NCBI GenBank assembly: GCA_900618425.1
Contig: UZAN01049112.1
Coordinates: 1 to 22,776, forward strand
Direction: 5' to 3'
DNA: 22,776 nucleotides
From: Echinostoma caproni
Taxonomy: Eukaryota; Platyhelminthes; Trematoda; Plagiorchiida; Echinostomatidae
Under the pieces are notes generated by a model that was not told the origin of the DNA, ran no database searches, and saw only the letters and a program-made list of their open reading frames with translations. The position numbers and the translations under genes are program-made. Below are positions 10,727 to 19,539 of the stretch, one piece after another; the first letter of the stretch is position 1; every line of letters begins with the position of its first letter.

Positions 10727-10923
10727 ATGGATTTCATGCATAAAAAACTTATAAACACTGCTCGGGAATGGGATCAAGGCAGACCGAACGCGGTCATCAA
10801 GAAATCGATAATCGGGAAAACCAGAAGGTGTATTGTGGGACATGGCAACTACAGGACAACTGACCAGGGAATCTTGTCACTCGGCCAAATCTACCGCGAT
10901 TGTCGAAAATATTTACCAGCATG
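10727..10923 (+). other. Unrecognised open segment, possible exon or element fragment
   Basis: Two plus-strand frames stay open across this compositionally GC-richer patch (10770-10920) in an AT-rich setting. One ends near CCAGCATG|GTATGT, a moderate splice donor. The frame containing VGHGNYRTTDQ and IYRDCRKYLPAW has a plausible soluble-protein composition, but I do not recognise it. It could be an exon, a mobile-element fragment, or chance. Confidence 0.2.
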
Positions 10924-11330
10924 GTATGTATGCATACACATTGCTAAATAGAGTCGAACATTTTACATTTATGTGCAAACCCTTCATGATGGATATGCTT
11001 CAGAATATTTTTAATTGGGTTTGTAGTTACTTCAGGCGTGATCTCCTTATTCAATGATCCCATTAAATTGATTTCTTCTGCCCTAGGAACAATTTTACTG
11101 TAATTCTTCTTTAACTCTTTACGGTTTTGCGTACGTAAAACGTGACTGATAGACCATCACTATTCAACTTTTAGTGGACGTGATATCTTTCTTCAGATAA
11201 GAACGACTCCATATACTTATTAGTGATACTTGCTGCATACAAGCAATGGTGTCAGCAATGGTGTCCGTTTTGGCGGGTGAGAGAGAACACAATGGAAAAA
11301 ACAGAATTTACGACTTAATTGATATTATAA

Positions 11331-11357
11331 TTATATTATATTATATTATATTATATT
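11331..11357. repeat. (TTATA)5 pentanucleotide microsatellite
   Basis: Five TTATA units are followed by TT. The preceding GATATTATAA is an imperfect extension. A 12-base tandem duplication (AGCAATGGTGTC twice) lies nearby at 11242-11265. Confidence 0.92.
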
Positions 11358-11756
11358 TCGATCAAAGAGGAAATTCCCCCATTAGAATGCTGCGTTTGGG
11401 TTAGTCCATTCAATTCATGCGAACATCGGGTAAACATCAACATATACATTGATGCAAACATAAATTTGGGGCGAACTTCAGTCATCCAAAGCATTAGTGG
11501 TTCATCATTTTGGTTGTGAGGAAACTGATACACTCTACAATAAACAGAAGCAACTTAACCGCTTGGCAAACACGTGATTAGATGTATCACACTGAACCTT
11601 TTGGGTCGATGGCCTTGCGATTCCTTTCTCTTATAGGTTTATCCTTGACCCCGACCCACGGAGGATCTGTCTGTCAGCGTTTCCTCCAAATCCTGAAACA
11701 ACGGTCATCCCGTTACCGAACTACTGGCCGAACTAGTGCAGCATATACCCTGACCT

Positions 11757-11816
11757 TCTTATTTCCGGTTCGAACAATAGGACAATAAATAGGTATGAGT
11801 GTCTATGCGGTTTCGC
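11757..11816. repeat. 60-mer at the left edge of the scaffold gap
   Basis: These 60 bases, ending at the first n, are identical to 12340-12399 on the far side of the gap and are the reverse complement of 1027-1086. Frames translated through the gap are meaningless. Confidence 0.95.
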
Positions 11817-12339
11817 NNNNNNNNNNNNNNNNNNNNNNNNNNNNNNNNNNNNNNNNNNNNNNNNNNNNNNNNNNNNNNNNNNNNNNNNNNNNNNNNNNNN
11901 NNNNNNNNNNNNNNNNNNNNNNNNNNNNNNNNNNNNNNNNNNNNNNNNNNNNNNNNNNNNNNNNNNNNNNNNNNNNNNNNNNNNNNNNNNNNNNNNNNNN
12001 NNNNNNNNNNNNNNNNNNNNNNNNNNNNNNNNNNNNNNNNNNNNNNNNNNNNNNNNNNNNNNNNNNNNNNNNNNNNNNNNNNNNNNNNNNNNNNNNNNNN
12101 NNNNNNNNNNNNNNNNNNNNNNNNNNNNNNNNNNNNNNNNNNNNNNNNNNNNNNNNNNNNNNNNNNNNNNNNNNNNNNNNNNNNNNNNNNNNNNNNNNNN
12201 NNNNNNNNNNNNNNNNNNNNNNNNNNNNNNNNNNNNNNNNNNNNNNNNNNNNNNNNNNNNNNNNNNNNNNNNNNNNNNNNNNNNNNNNNNNNNNNNNNNN
12301 NNNNNNNNNNNNNNNNNNNNNNNNNNNNNNNNNNNNNNN
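11817..12339. other. Scaffold gap (523 n)
   Basis: No sequence is present. Because the same 60 bases flank both sides, the gap may be spurious (the two contigs actually overlap by 60 bases) or may hide a tandem repeat unit. Confidence 0.99.
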
Positions 12340-12399
12340 TCTTATTTCCGGTTCGAACAATAGGACAATAAATAGGTATGAGTGTCTATGCGGTTTCGC
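12340..12399. repeat. 60-mer at the right edge of the scaffold gap
   Basis: This is an exact direct copy of 11757-11816. It continues into unique-looking sequence (CTGTTCATCC) at 12400. Confidence 0.95.
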
Positions 12400-13032
12400 C
12401 TGTTCATCCAATTAAAAGCAGTTACGACAAGCCAAACGCATCTTAAATCATGTTCACCGTCTGAAGATAATGCGCCAATCATGAAAGGATCAAACAAATT
12501 TCATCTCTATAATCTTGACCATACGGTCGTTTGCTCCTCGTGACCCCACGTGTTCTGCTGTTTTGGTCATACAAATGAGTCATACTCTCCAGATGAAGGA
12601 CGTCGTTCAGATTGAGTACTGGTTGCTAACAGACAATACACACACATGGACAGAGTAGAGCGGCAACACAGCGGTCTATCCAAATGAGTAAGGTGATTAG
12701 CTTTCGAGTGGCAGCATTCCCGTCTCTCTTTTCACCACTCTCTGGTCTGTACTCACTTCCACTCTTTCACTCAGTCTTTCCTCTGCTTGCTGGTTCCGTT
12801 ACATTGTCATATGCGTGTTTGCGTGCATTGGTCACCTGTTGAGACCAACACTGCCGCAGTGAATCATTCGGCTCCTAACCGGTCATGACATGGACAATCA
12901 CAGTGACTGTGTTTGCGTATGATAGCTCGTTGCAAGTTAAAAACGTCGAGAAAAGCGAAGAAGTAATAGAAAAAGAATTCGCCTGGGTTATGATATCCCA
13001 ATTCGTGAGAGCATGCATCTGTGCGGAGACGA
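12400..13032. other. Unassigned, no supportable gene
   Basis: A pyrimidine-rich stretch occupies about 12719-12790 (repeated CACTCT/CTTTC motifs). The rest has no recognisable domain. Open frames at 12864-13163 on both strands extend only because the ATGT microsatellite lacks stop codons. Confidence 0.5.
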
Positions 13033-13109
13033 ATGTATGTATGTATGTATGTATGTATGCATGTATGTATGTATGTATGTATGTATGTATGTATGTATGT
13101 ATGTATGTA
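13033..13109. repeat. (ATGT)19 tetranucleotide microsatellite
   Basis: ATGT units run for 77 bases with a single interruption (T to C at 13060, giving GTATGC). The repeating YIHT/MYVC peptides read from it are not protein evidence. Confidence 0.97.
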
Positions 13110-13403
13110 GGGGAGGTAAGAACGTAGAGATGGGAGATAAAGTTCGGAATAAATACAGTTCACTCATGCCAATCGCTATGCAAATATGATTTTGGAGACT
13201 GAAATTTATTTGAAAAATAAGCTTTCCATTGGACGAGTTTGATAAACACCTGTATATTACGCACTCAATTTCAGTTTTTATAAGCAGTAACCATGCACTT
13301 TTGGGCGCGGATTTTGTGTGCTGTCTTTCGGTGTTCCATTTGGATAAAAGAGCAGAAAGAAAATTGGAATGTTAAGAACAAATTCAAGCGGAAGATGTAG
13401 AAA

Positions 13404-14790
13404 TCATACTGGACGGTATTCGAGGAATAATGAGTGGATGCACGAGCGCCACGGTTTGCGACACCCAGCCATTTCACTCAGTGTAGCTAACCATCGGTGA
13501 CCATCATCCTGAGGTCCTCAGCCAGGGAGCTTAACAGGGCCTATGTGACCTAGTCTCCTGGTTAGGGTTTTCATACCCTCATGCCAGGTCTTCGTTTGAC
13601 CACCCTTGATCTTTTCCCAACCATTACCAGCCTCGGCAAACATCACTCGCCGTGGCAAACTATCTGGTGACATGCGTAACACATGCCCCAACCAATGTAA
13701 TCTTTGGAGGTCGATCACTTGCACCAGTGGACGACCGCGACTGCCTAAAACTCTACGTCTAACCTCAGCACTGCTCGTCCAGTTACCCCACCAGACTCGT
13801 GCAATGCGACGTAGATAGCGGTGTTTGAACACCGACAATCTATTTTTATCCTGTTCCCCGTAGTGGTCAAGTCTCTGCGCCGTAGAGCACGAGTGGCCGA
13901 ACTACTGCAGCATACATTCGACCCTTCACAGAGAGCCGGATGTCGCGACACAAATGTCTCAAGTTGGCAAATGCCAACCGAGTCTTTTGTATACGCGCCG
14001 ACACTTCATCTGTGATACGTCCGCCAGGTGAGATATAGCTGCCCAGATAGCAAAATTTGTCAACGTCCTCTGCTATTTCCCAAGTCAGGGTGAGACTGGG
14101 TGCTGGACCAATCGAATCTTGTAGTAACATTTTACACTTTGAAGGTGCAAAACGCATACCGAATGTGGCTACACAAGCACTCAAACTATCCAGAAAAGCT
14201 TGCAACTTGCATGGATCTTCGCTTAATAGCACAATGTCGTCTGCATACTGTAGATCAGACAGTCTGCCACCCGGAAGTAAATCGATACCGCTATCCTCGC
14301 ACAAGGATAAGGTTGTTTCCATAATTAGGTCTATCACGAAGTAAAACAGAAAAGGAAAGAGAGGGCAACCCTGACGAACACCACTTTCCTTGGTGAATTC
14401 GGATGAAAAAGTGTCGTAAGCTCGGACTAGGTTTCGGTTATTAGTATAAAGCAATTGTACTATTGAAATTAACTTCTCGGGCACTCCCTTCAGAGAAAGG
14501 CAGCGCCAGAGTTTAGAGCGGTCGATTGAGTCGAAAACCGATTTCAAGTCGGGGAGGATGGAAATGGTGGATCTACGAAAGGAGTGTCTGTCTTCTAGAA
14601 TTTGAAGAAGAGTGAAGATATAGTCGATACAACCTCGACCAGGTCTGAAACCAGTCTGGCTCTCACGCGTAGACCGTTCGCGTGCGGCAGACAATCGACG
14701 GAGTATGATAACAGCGAGAAGTTCAGAGGCAATGTTGTTAAACTAATTACTGTGTGGTTTTCACAGGAGGATCGGCCAATATGACGCACT
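13404..14790 (-). pseudogene. RTE-type non-LTR retrotransposon reverse transcriptase, 5'-truncated and mutated
   Basis: The longest intact piece (14694-13867, 275 residues) has the reverse transcriptase motifs in order: QTGFRPGRGC at residues 13-22, motif A with D49 in an LPDLKSVFDSIDR setting, RQGCPL near 107-112, and the catalytic YADD at 150-153. The next frame (13838-13518) carries the RTE-typical C-terminal block RLHWLGHVLRM and a GGQTKTWHEGMKTL segment. Homology then continues past a TGA (13518-13520) to a stop at 13404-13406. Upstream, a fragment with SSCENH and ISLT extends the domain to about 14780 after a frameshift near 14737. Lesions seen are TGA at 13867-13869 where the family has Trp, a length change near 13850, and the second TGA. 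The endonuclease half is missing, as expected from incomplete reverse transcription. The copy cannot be autonomous. Confidence 0.93.
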
Positions 14791-14799
14791 AGTCAAATC

Positions 14800-15345
14800 A
14801 ATTCAAATAGGCTTTATACATCAACTCGAGTGGTTCCAGGGACGATGTTAAGCAACATGGCCTTGAGCAACTGGTAGCAAAGTTCGAGGGACAGTTCAAC
14901 TGGCACACATTAACATTGAATGTCCTCGCTCCTGCTCCAATCGAGTAAGTGCTGCCAGTTGATATCAGTCCTCGGGAAATGAGTCAGCGCAGATAGGTTA
15001 TCCTCATTAGTTTTTAAGGATAAAGCTTCAATCTTTGTCTTGGAGTTGACGAAACGTCTGGGTTCAGTGTGGGAGAATGAACAGGTTATAATCCAATGGC
15101 GTGAGTTGGTCATCTTGCTGATTTACGAGAGGAGTGATAGTCCCTTTTATGAAAATGCTAGAGAGATTAGTCTTATCTAAATCGTCTCGAAAATCCTCAT
15201 TGGCTTTATAATCAGTCGACCTTCGCATGTGAACGGTGCACGGATGAGAAACAAGCTCGCCTAGATCTGGTTGGGGTTGTACCCACCACATTTTCACTCT
15301 TTTCCAAATCCGGTAACACAGACGTTCTTCTTGTAGATGCAACAC
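14800..15345 (-). pseudogene. Degenerate fragment resembling a CR1-type endonuclease
   Basis: Minus-strand frames at 15345-15064 and 15113-14910 overlap with a frame change near 15100, and the second continues through a TAA (14910-14912). The string FPRTDINWQHLLDW resembles the GDFN-x-P-x-I-x-W block of CR1-group endonucleases, although the GDFN itself is gone. About 50 residues later NIVPGTTRVD followed by SLFELI resembles the PTR...LDLV block. Order and spacing fit that family. The part before 15110 is not recognised. It lies directly upstream of the RTE copy in the same orientation, so either the RTE copy inserted into it or both belong to a rearranged element. Identification is tentative. 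Confidence 0.4.
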
Positions 15346-15467
15346 TTCTATCTTTCTCGATCTGAACTAGACATTCGAATTAGTAGACTACTCGAAATTC
15401 TGGAGCTATCTCTTCAAAGATCTGCTCGAGAAATATACTTCAATAATATGATTTCCTCATACTAATA

Positions 15468-15716
15468 GTTGAAACCGAGTATGAGCTTACAGCTCTTTAT
15501 CGCAGAGATTTAGATACACGCAGTCGATCACTGGAGCAAGCGGTTGATCTCCAAGGTTTTAGCTGGTAAGGGGTTCTGTTACGCATCTCACCAAGTAGGT
15601 TGCCACGGCCTGCGATGTTTATCGAGGCAGATATTGGGTGGAAAATAAATGGTGCTCAAGGGAAGACCTGGTTCAATGATATGAACCAAGTGAGACTTTG
15701 GGGTTTAAACTTATAA
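15468..15716 (+). pseudogene. Second RTE C-terminal fragment, opposite orientation
   Basis: Translating this stretch in the frame of 15513, through a TAA at 15567-15569, gives DTRSRSLEQAVDLQ, then a W-stop-GVLLRIS segment, then LPRPAMFIEADIGW and GAQGKTW. This matches, position for position, the C-terminal region of the RTE copy at 13838-13518 (SRGRPLVQVIDLQ, HWLGHVLRMS, LPRRVMFAEAGNGW, GGQTKTW). Similarity extends upstream to about 15468 and the frame ends at TAA 15714-15716. The in-frame stop replaces the Leu of the WLGHVL motif. The two copies are diverged from each other, so they are from different subfamilies or are both old. Both RTE ends converge on the 14.8-15.4 kb interval. Confidence 0.72.
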
Positions 15717-16785
15717 TGGTTTCACATGAAGTTTAAAAGGTATAGAACACCTGAAAGCTTATAATCTCCCATCCCGAACAGCCATTGCGATCAAATTGGA
15801 CCATACCGCATGGAAGGTTCGTCCAGAAGTTATTACATATGATGCTATTTATGGTTCTGTGGAGAATTTCAGACGTTTTTAGGACAAACTAACTAAAATT
15901 ACCGGTAGCTTCTTGAAAATGGTATCATTATATGTTCAGTAAAAAGAAGAAAAAATACCAAAAACACGAACAGCACTCACTCCAATTTAGCTTCAACACG
16001 GTGGCATGACAATGTTTTTGTTTCTTCAACCTTACCCTGACAAGTTTCAAAATCAACCACCATTTTGCTATTCATATTCTGATTTAGGTTACTAAGTTTT
16101 CGTATGATCGCATTTTTTGAATGGTTCTACTGTACAGTGCCAGTCTGCGTTCAAGGTACTCGAGGGTGCAACCGAACTTTACAGTTATGACGTCATTCAA
16201 GCTTATCGGTCCGGCGTGGATTGTAACGTAAAATATTGACAGCATACTTTCCAACGTTGCAAACCGGCAACAACCGATTCACATTTCAACTAACCGAAAC
16301 ATAAACGAGCATTTAGTTAGTGGTCTATCGTGATGTTTTAGACTCCGGTATTTGAGCTATTTCACTTTGACACCAAAAATTTCAGAGCAAAATAAAAGTC
16401 AGTATATGAAGTTAAACAGTTTTGTGAAATTCACGGTGCAATTAAGTTGCTAAGATGAGAAATCAAGGGTCTAACTTTGGTTAAAGCACCAGGGGAACAT
16501 GCAACACGGAAGTGTTTTCCGAAACAATGACGGATAGAAGAGGCATTGCTCTGACATATTCTTGTACTCCACATTGTTTTGTTGATACACCGACCTTCAA
16601 TTAGCGATCGATAGTTGAATATTCAACCAGAGCACAATTTGTTCGCGATAACCAGCGGAGATTTTCTTTTATCATTCGCACTTTGGTTCATTCTGTGAAG
16701 CAGTTTCAGGCATTCAAAGTTATAACATGCAATAGATTCTCCCAAACGGTTGTCGATCATCGCCTTGAAGAATCTTTGTACTCAC
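15717..16785. other. Unassigned, no supportable gene
   Basis: No recognisable protein, RNA gene or complete repeat was found, and there are no open frames of useful length. The composition is moderately AT-rich throughout. Confidence 0.5.
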
Positions 16786-16959
16786 CACTCCAGCAAAAAG
16801 TAGCATGTTCACACAACAACCTGTCGTAACATTCACTCTTTTCCACCTAATAAGGTGGTCAAATAACTTTGTCATCATTGTCATCATTTTGACGAGAATG
16901 CACACCCCCGAATACAGCTCGTCATCAAAATTACCGATATGGCTGTTCTGCCTCGTCAT
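16786..16959 (-). other. Candidate exon ending in a consensus splice donor
   Basis: A minus-strand open segment of 58 codons ends at GGAGTG|GTGAGTAC, a good donor in phase 0 (last exon base 16786). The peptide is Met-rich in the middle (KMMTMMTK), then basic (RWKRVNV), then hydrophobic (VNMLLFAGV). I do not recognise it. The open frame extends upstream of the ATG at 16959 for about 14 more codons, so the true 5' boundary may be an acceptor rather than that ATG. A plus-strand frame of 87 codons overlaps it (16805-17068). Neither frame is recognised, and the donor tips the balance to the minus strand. It could be a later exon of the gene suggested at 17667-17777, which also ends in phase 0. Confidence 0.27.
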
Positions 16960-17087
16960 GTTCCAAGTAACGGTATATTTTACTGCCAGACAGTCATATC
17001 AATCTGTCTTCCCACAGTACCGCCCACAATGCAACTTTCCTAATCTTGCAAAATATCACCAACGCTGAACATAAACTATCCGGCCTA

Positions 17088-17109
17088 TATATATAAATAA
17101 TTATATATA
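17088..17109. other. AT-only palindrome
   Basis: TATATATAA and TTATATATA form a perfect 9-base inverted repeat around ATAA. It is a potential cruciform, and no function can be assigned. Confidence 0.6.
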
Positions 17110-17666
17110 ATCCTAATCCTCACAGATACGGTGCCAAATAACCATGGGTGAACGAAAATATATAAGTAGAAAAGCGGGGAAAAGAAAACAGTCAACTGCG
17201 AGGAGACTCGGTTTAGAATTCGTACTGTATTGCTCAGAACTGAATTGGCTCCAACCCGAACTGCGGACACCAATGAAATACACGAGAAATTGATAGCAGC
17301 AAATGCTTATCACAGAAACTTAGATCGCTGATTTTTTTAAAATTGAGATAACAGTCAGTAGGAGGTAAACTTAACTAATGCTGAGACAAGTGAATACACA
17401 TACACACGCTGAATTTCATGTGTAAAGCGTATCTGAGTCGAATTCACTGTCCTCAGTGGAACACAGTTGACAATCCATTGAAGTCACTAGCAGGAACTGT
17501 ACGCATACAAGAATACAACAGTTTGGCAAATTTAACGGTGGATCGTAAGAATAAGGGGAATAACAGATCGGATATGATCTAAATGAGCAAAAAAAGAAGC
17601 CCCGGTTTTAGAATCTCTTTGCATGCATAAGTACCAGGGAAGGAAAAGGTGACCGGGCAGACTTAC

Positions 17667-17777
17667 CTCGTTTGCGTACCGAGCATTTTTTCTGCTGGTG
17701 TACGACACCACAGGCATATTAATCCACTCAACTGCATCGATTTCAAGCAATATTTGACCAGTGAATAGTGAATCCAT
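17667..17777 (-). CDS. Candidate first coding exon of an unrecognised host gene (37 codons)
   Basis: An ATG at 17777-17775 in a favourable context (purine at -3, G at +4) opens a 37-codon frame that ends exactly at ACGAG|GTAAGTCTG, a perfect consensus splice donor in phase 0 (last exon base 17667). Six bases before the ATG is TTTGTTTACTGCAG, a good acceptor. The frame has a stop (TGA) between that acceptor and the ATG, so the acceptor would serve a 5' UTR, which is compatible with spliced-leader trans-splicing as used by flatworms. The peptide begins MDSLFTGQILLEIDAVEW, is acidic then basic, and has no signal peptide or motif I can name. The gene product is unknown and later exons are not proven; 16959-16786 is a possible one. 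Confidence 0.4.
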
Positions 17778-18258
17778 TGCTCACTGCAGTAAACAAACAC
17801 ATCTATTCAGTCTGATACACGTTAGTTTTCTACCGGAAATCAATCATAGATATGGCTTTTCACACTGAAAGTGAATTCGGAAAGAAATCACTTTGGGTTT
17901 TTCAACTATCAAACGGTAAAAGGAACAAAATTCATACAAAACTGACCATATGTTGGAATGCTGCTATGAGAGGCCCCACAGCGAGACGAATCGAAACTCT
18001 TTCAGCCTCGATCCTGATGTTGTAATCGTGCAGACACATTTTTGAAGCCGAATTCGTTTTTAAACAAAGCGGTTTGAAGATGACAATTTTCCGCTTGTTG
18101 TTTTGCACCGAACGAGTACGGACGTATGGAATTGAGCTGCCATGGTGAGGAAAGAGTTGAGAATGGCCAGATCTTCCTCTGGAAAACGAACTGCATGAAA
18201 GGTTCGAATCATGTTCTTGAGTGTGCGTTGGATTACAATCGTCTTTTGTAAGGTTTTT

Positions 18259-19164
18259 TTATGAAAGGTCGCGACGTTTGGAAGAAATGACGTTATTTTT
18301 GTCGATTTTCCCCTTTCCATCGGATCGAAGAGAAATGTTATTCAAGCAATCAGGTTGAACCTTGCGTGTAGGTGCAACAGAACATATATTGTAGTTAAGT
18401 GGCTTCAATGAAGGCCGAATAGTATAAACAGAGTGCAAGCGACAAACACGAGCAAAGTGGTCCAATTTGTTGCAGAAGAAGCACAATAATGGTAATGCTG
18501 GACAGTTTGTATAATCAGCTTTGTGCTTTTTACCTCCACTGCAGAAAAATGCACGATTGGTTGTAGTATTCCTGTCACGGTGGCAAACGTCTATCCGGGA
18601 TACAGTAGTCTGACAATCAGAACGGAAAATTTCCAGTTGCCGCTTTAATTCCCGTTTAGCTCTAGCAGCGTCACATACATGGTCCCAAGTCAGTTGTGCG
18701 GTGTCCATTGTTATCAATACTTTACGTATTGTTAATTCCAAAAATTAATTGCTGAATTAGTAATGTTTCCACGTATTGGTCCGCGGGTACGGAACCGTAA
18801 TCACAGGGACGTGATGCGCGCAATAAACGGGAAATGAACACAGACAAGTTTTCATCAAGCCCTTGCTTTAGCAAAGAAAACTTGTATCTGGAAACGAAGG
18901 CATTAGGACGAATGTCCCAGTATTTGTCCAATGCATGAGAAACTTCTTGTAGACTTGATTTGACTTTCAGATCAAGTGCGTCAAACAGCTGTCTACGTTC
19001 TTGACCCAAATGGTGCCGGAGGAATTTGATCTTGTCATTCTCGGCTAATCGCACCGCTGGGGTAAATACACAACGCCAATCCAAATAATCTGTGAATGTG
19101 GTTTTCCCAGTATTCCATGCTTTAACAGACGGTTTTGCGACGGGACATTTAAGTAACTAGCCAT
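18259..19164 (-). pseudogene. LTR retrotransposon gag with CCHC zinc knuckle, frameshifted
   Basis: The start is ATG at 19164-19162 (MASYLNVPSQNRLL), seven bases after the primer-binding site. A one-base frame change near 19115 leads into the 120-codon frame 19084-18722. This frame has a Ty3/gypsy-type Gag core, with KIKFLRHHLG, a KYWDIRP segment and an IQQLIFGI segment. A second frame change near 18735 leads to 18741-18259. There a basic helix precedes a complete C-X2-C-X4-H-X4-C knuckle (C87, C90, H95, C100 of that piece; bases 18483-18442). A first finger just before it keeps only C67, H73 and C80. Gag packages the element RNA into particles, and the knuckle binds that RNA. No protease, reverse transcriptase or integrase is visible after 18259, so this is a remnant. 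Confidence 0.85.
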
Positions 19165-19177
19165 TTGCAGGTTCAAT

Positions 19178-19190
19178 GTCCGCGACGCCA
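19178..19190 (-). promoter_or_regulatory. Primer-binding site of the LTR retrotransposon
   Basis: TGGCGTCGCGGAC (minus strand) begins with TGG, complementary to the CCA end of a tRNA. It lies two bases after the LTR end ATACAACA and just before the gag ATG. The primer tRNA was not determined. Confidence 0.6.
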
Positions 19191-19192
19191 AA

Positions 19193-19539
19193 TGTTGTAT
19201 CCCGTACGAGTCAATAAGTAGGCACAGTGAATAAAGTAGTAACTATATTTCCAGTATGTAAACGCAAACGTAGCCGGTCCGTAAGCCGGTGAGCAACCAG
19301 TGCGTCAACACACAGACAGGCAGGCACAGAACTGGCGCAAGTCTTACCAAAAGGAGTGTCGTCACGCTGGGCAGTCAACGAACCAATCAATGAGGGGAGA
19401 TTAATACTGACCTCTGATTCGCTGAGGCGGATCGACCTTGTAGCAAGGTAATTCCGCATGACGTGCGTCCGTGCGTGTGGTGGCAGGCCTCAACGATCAA
19501 TCACGTGATGGGCACATCACCCGACTGCAGGCCACGACA
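19193..19539 (-). repeat. Probable 5' LTR of the gag-bearing element
   Basis: On the minus strand the inner edge is ATACAACA at 19193, immediately before the primer-binding site. The outer edge is proposed at 19539, where the minus strand begins TGTCGTGGCCTGC, giving a 347-base TG...CA unit. A GC-rich composition distinguishes it from the neighbouring AT-rich DNA. It includes a TATA-like AAATATAG near 19250. The 82-codon minus-strand frame at 19459-19211 lies within it and is not a gene. The outer boundary is an inference, because no second LTR is available for comparison. GC-rich DNA continues to about 19615. Confidence 0.5.

Noticed and set aside
11795..12415. Open frames of about 200 codons on both strands
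   Set aside because: They consist almost entirely of the n gap translated as X.
12864..13163. 99-codon minus and 80-codon plus frames with repeated YIHT or MYVC peptides
   Set aside because: They are translations of the ATGT microsatellite, which has no stop codons. There are no splice or domain signals.
14057..14344. Plus-strand frames of 74-95 codons
   Set aside because: They are antisense shadows of the RTE reverse transcriptase.
13867..14694. Considering the RTE frame a functional gene because it is 275 codons and has YADD
   Set aside because: Homology continues beyond both ends through stops and frame changes, and the endonuclease half is missing.
18060..18320. 86-codon minus-strand frame as a protease domain following gag
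   Set aside because: No D-T/S-G active-site motif or other protease feature is visible in any of the three frames.
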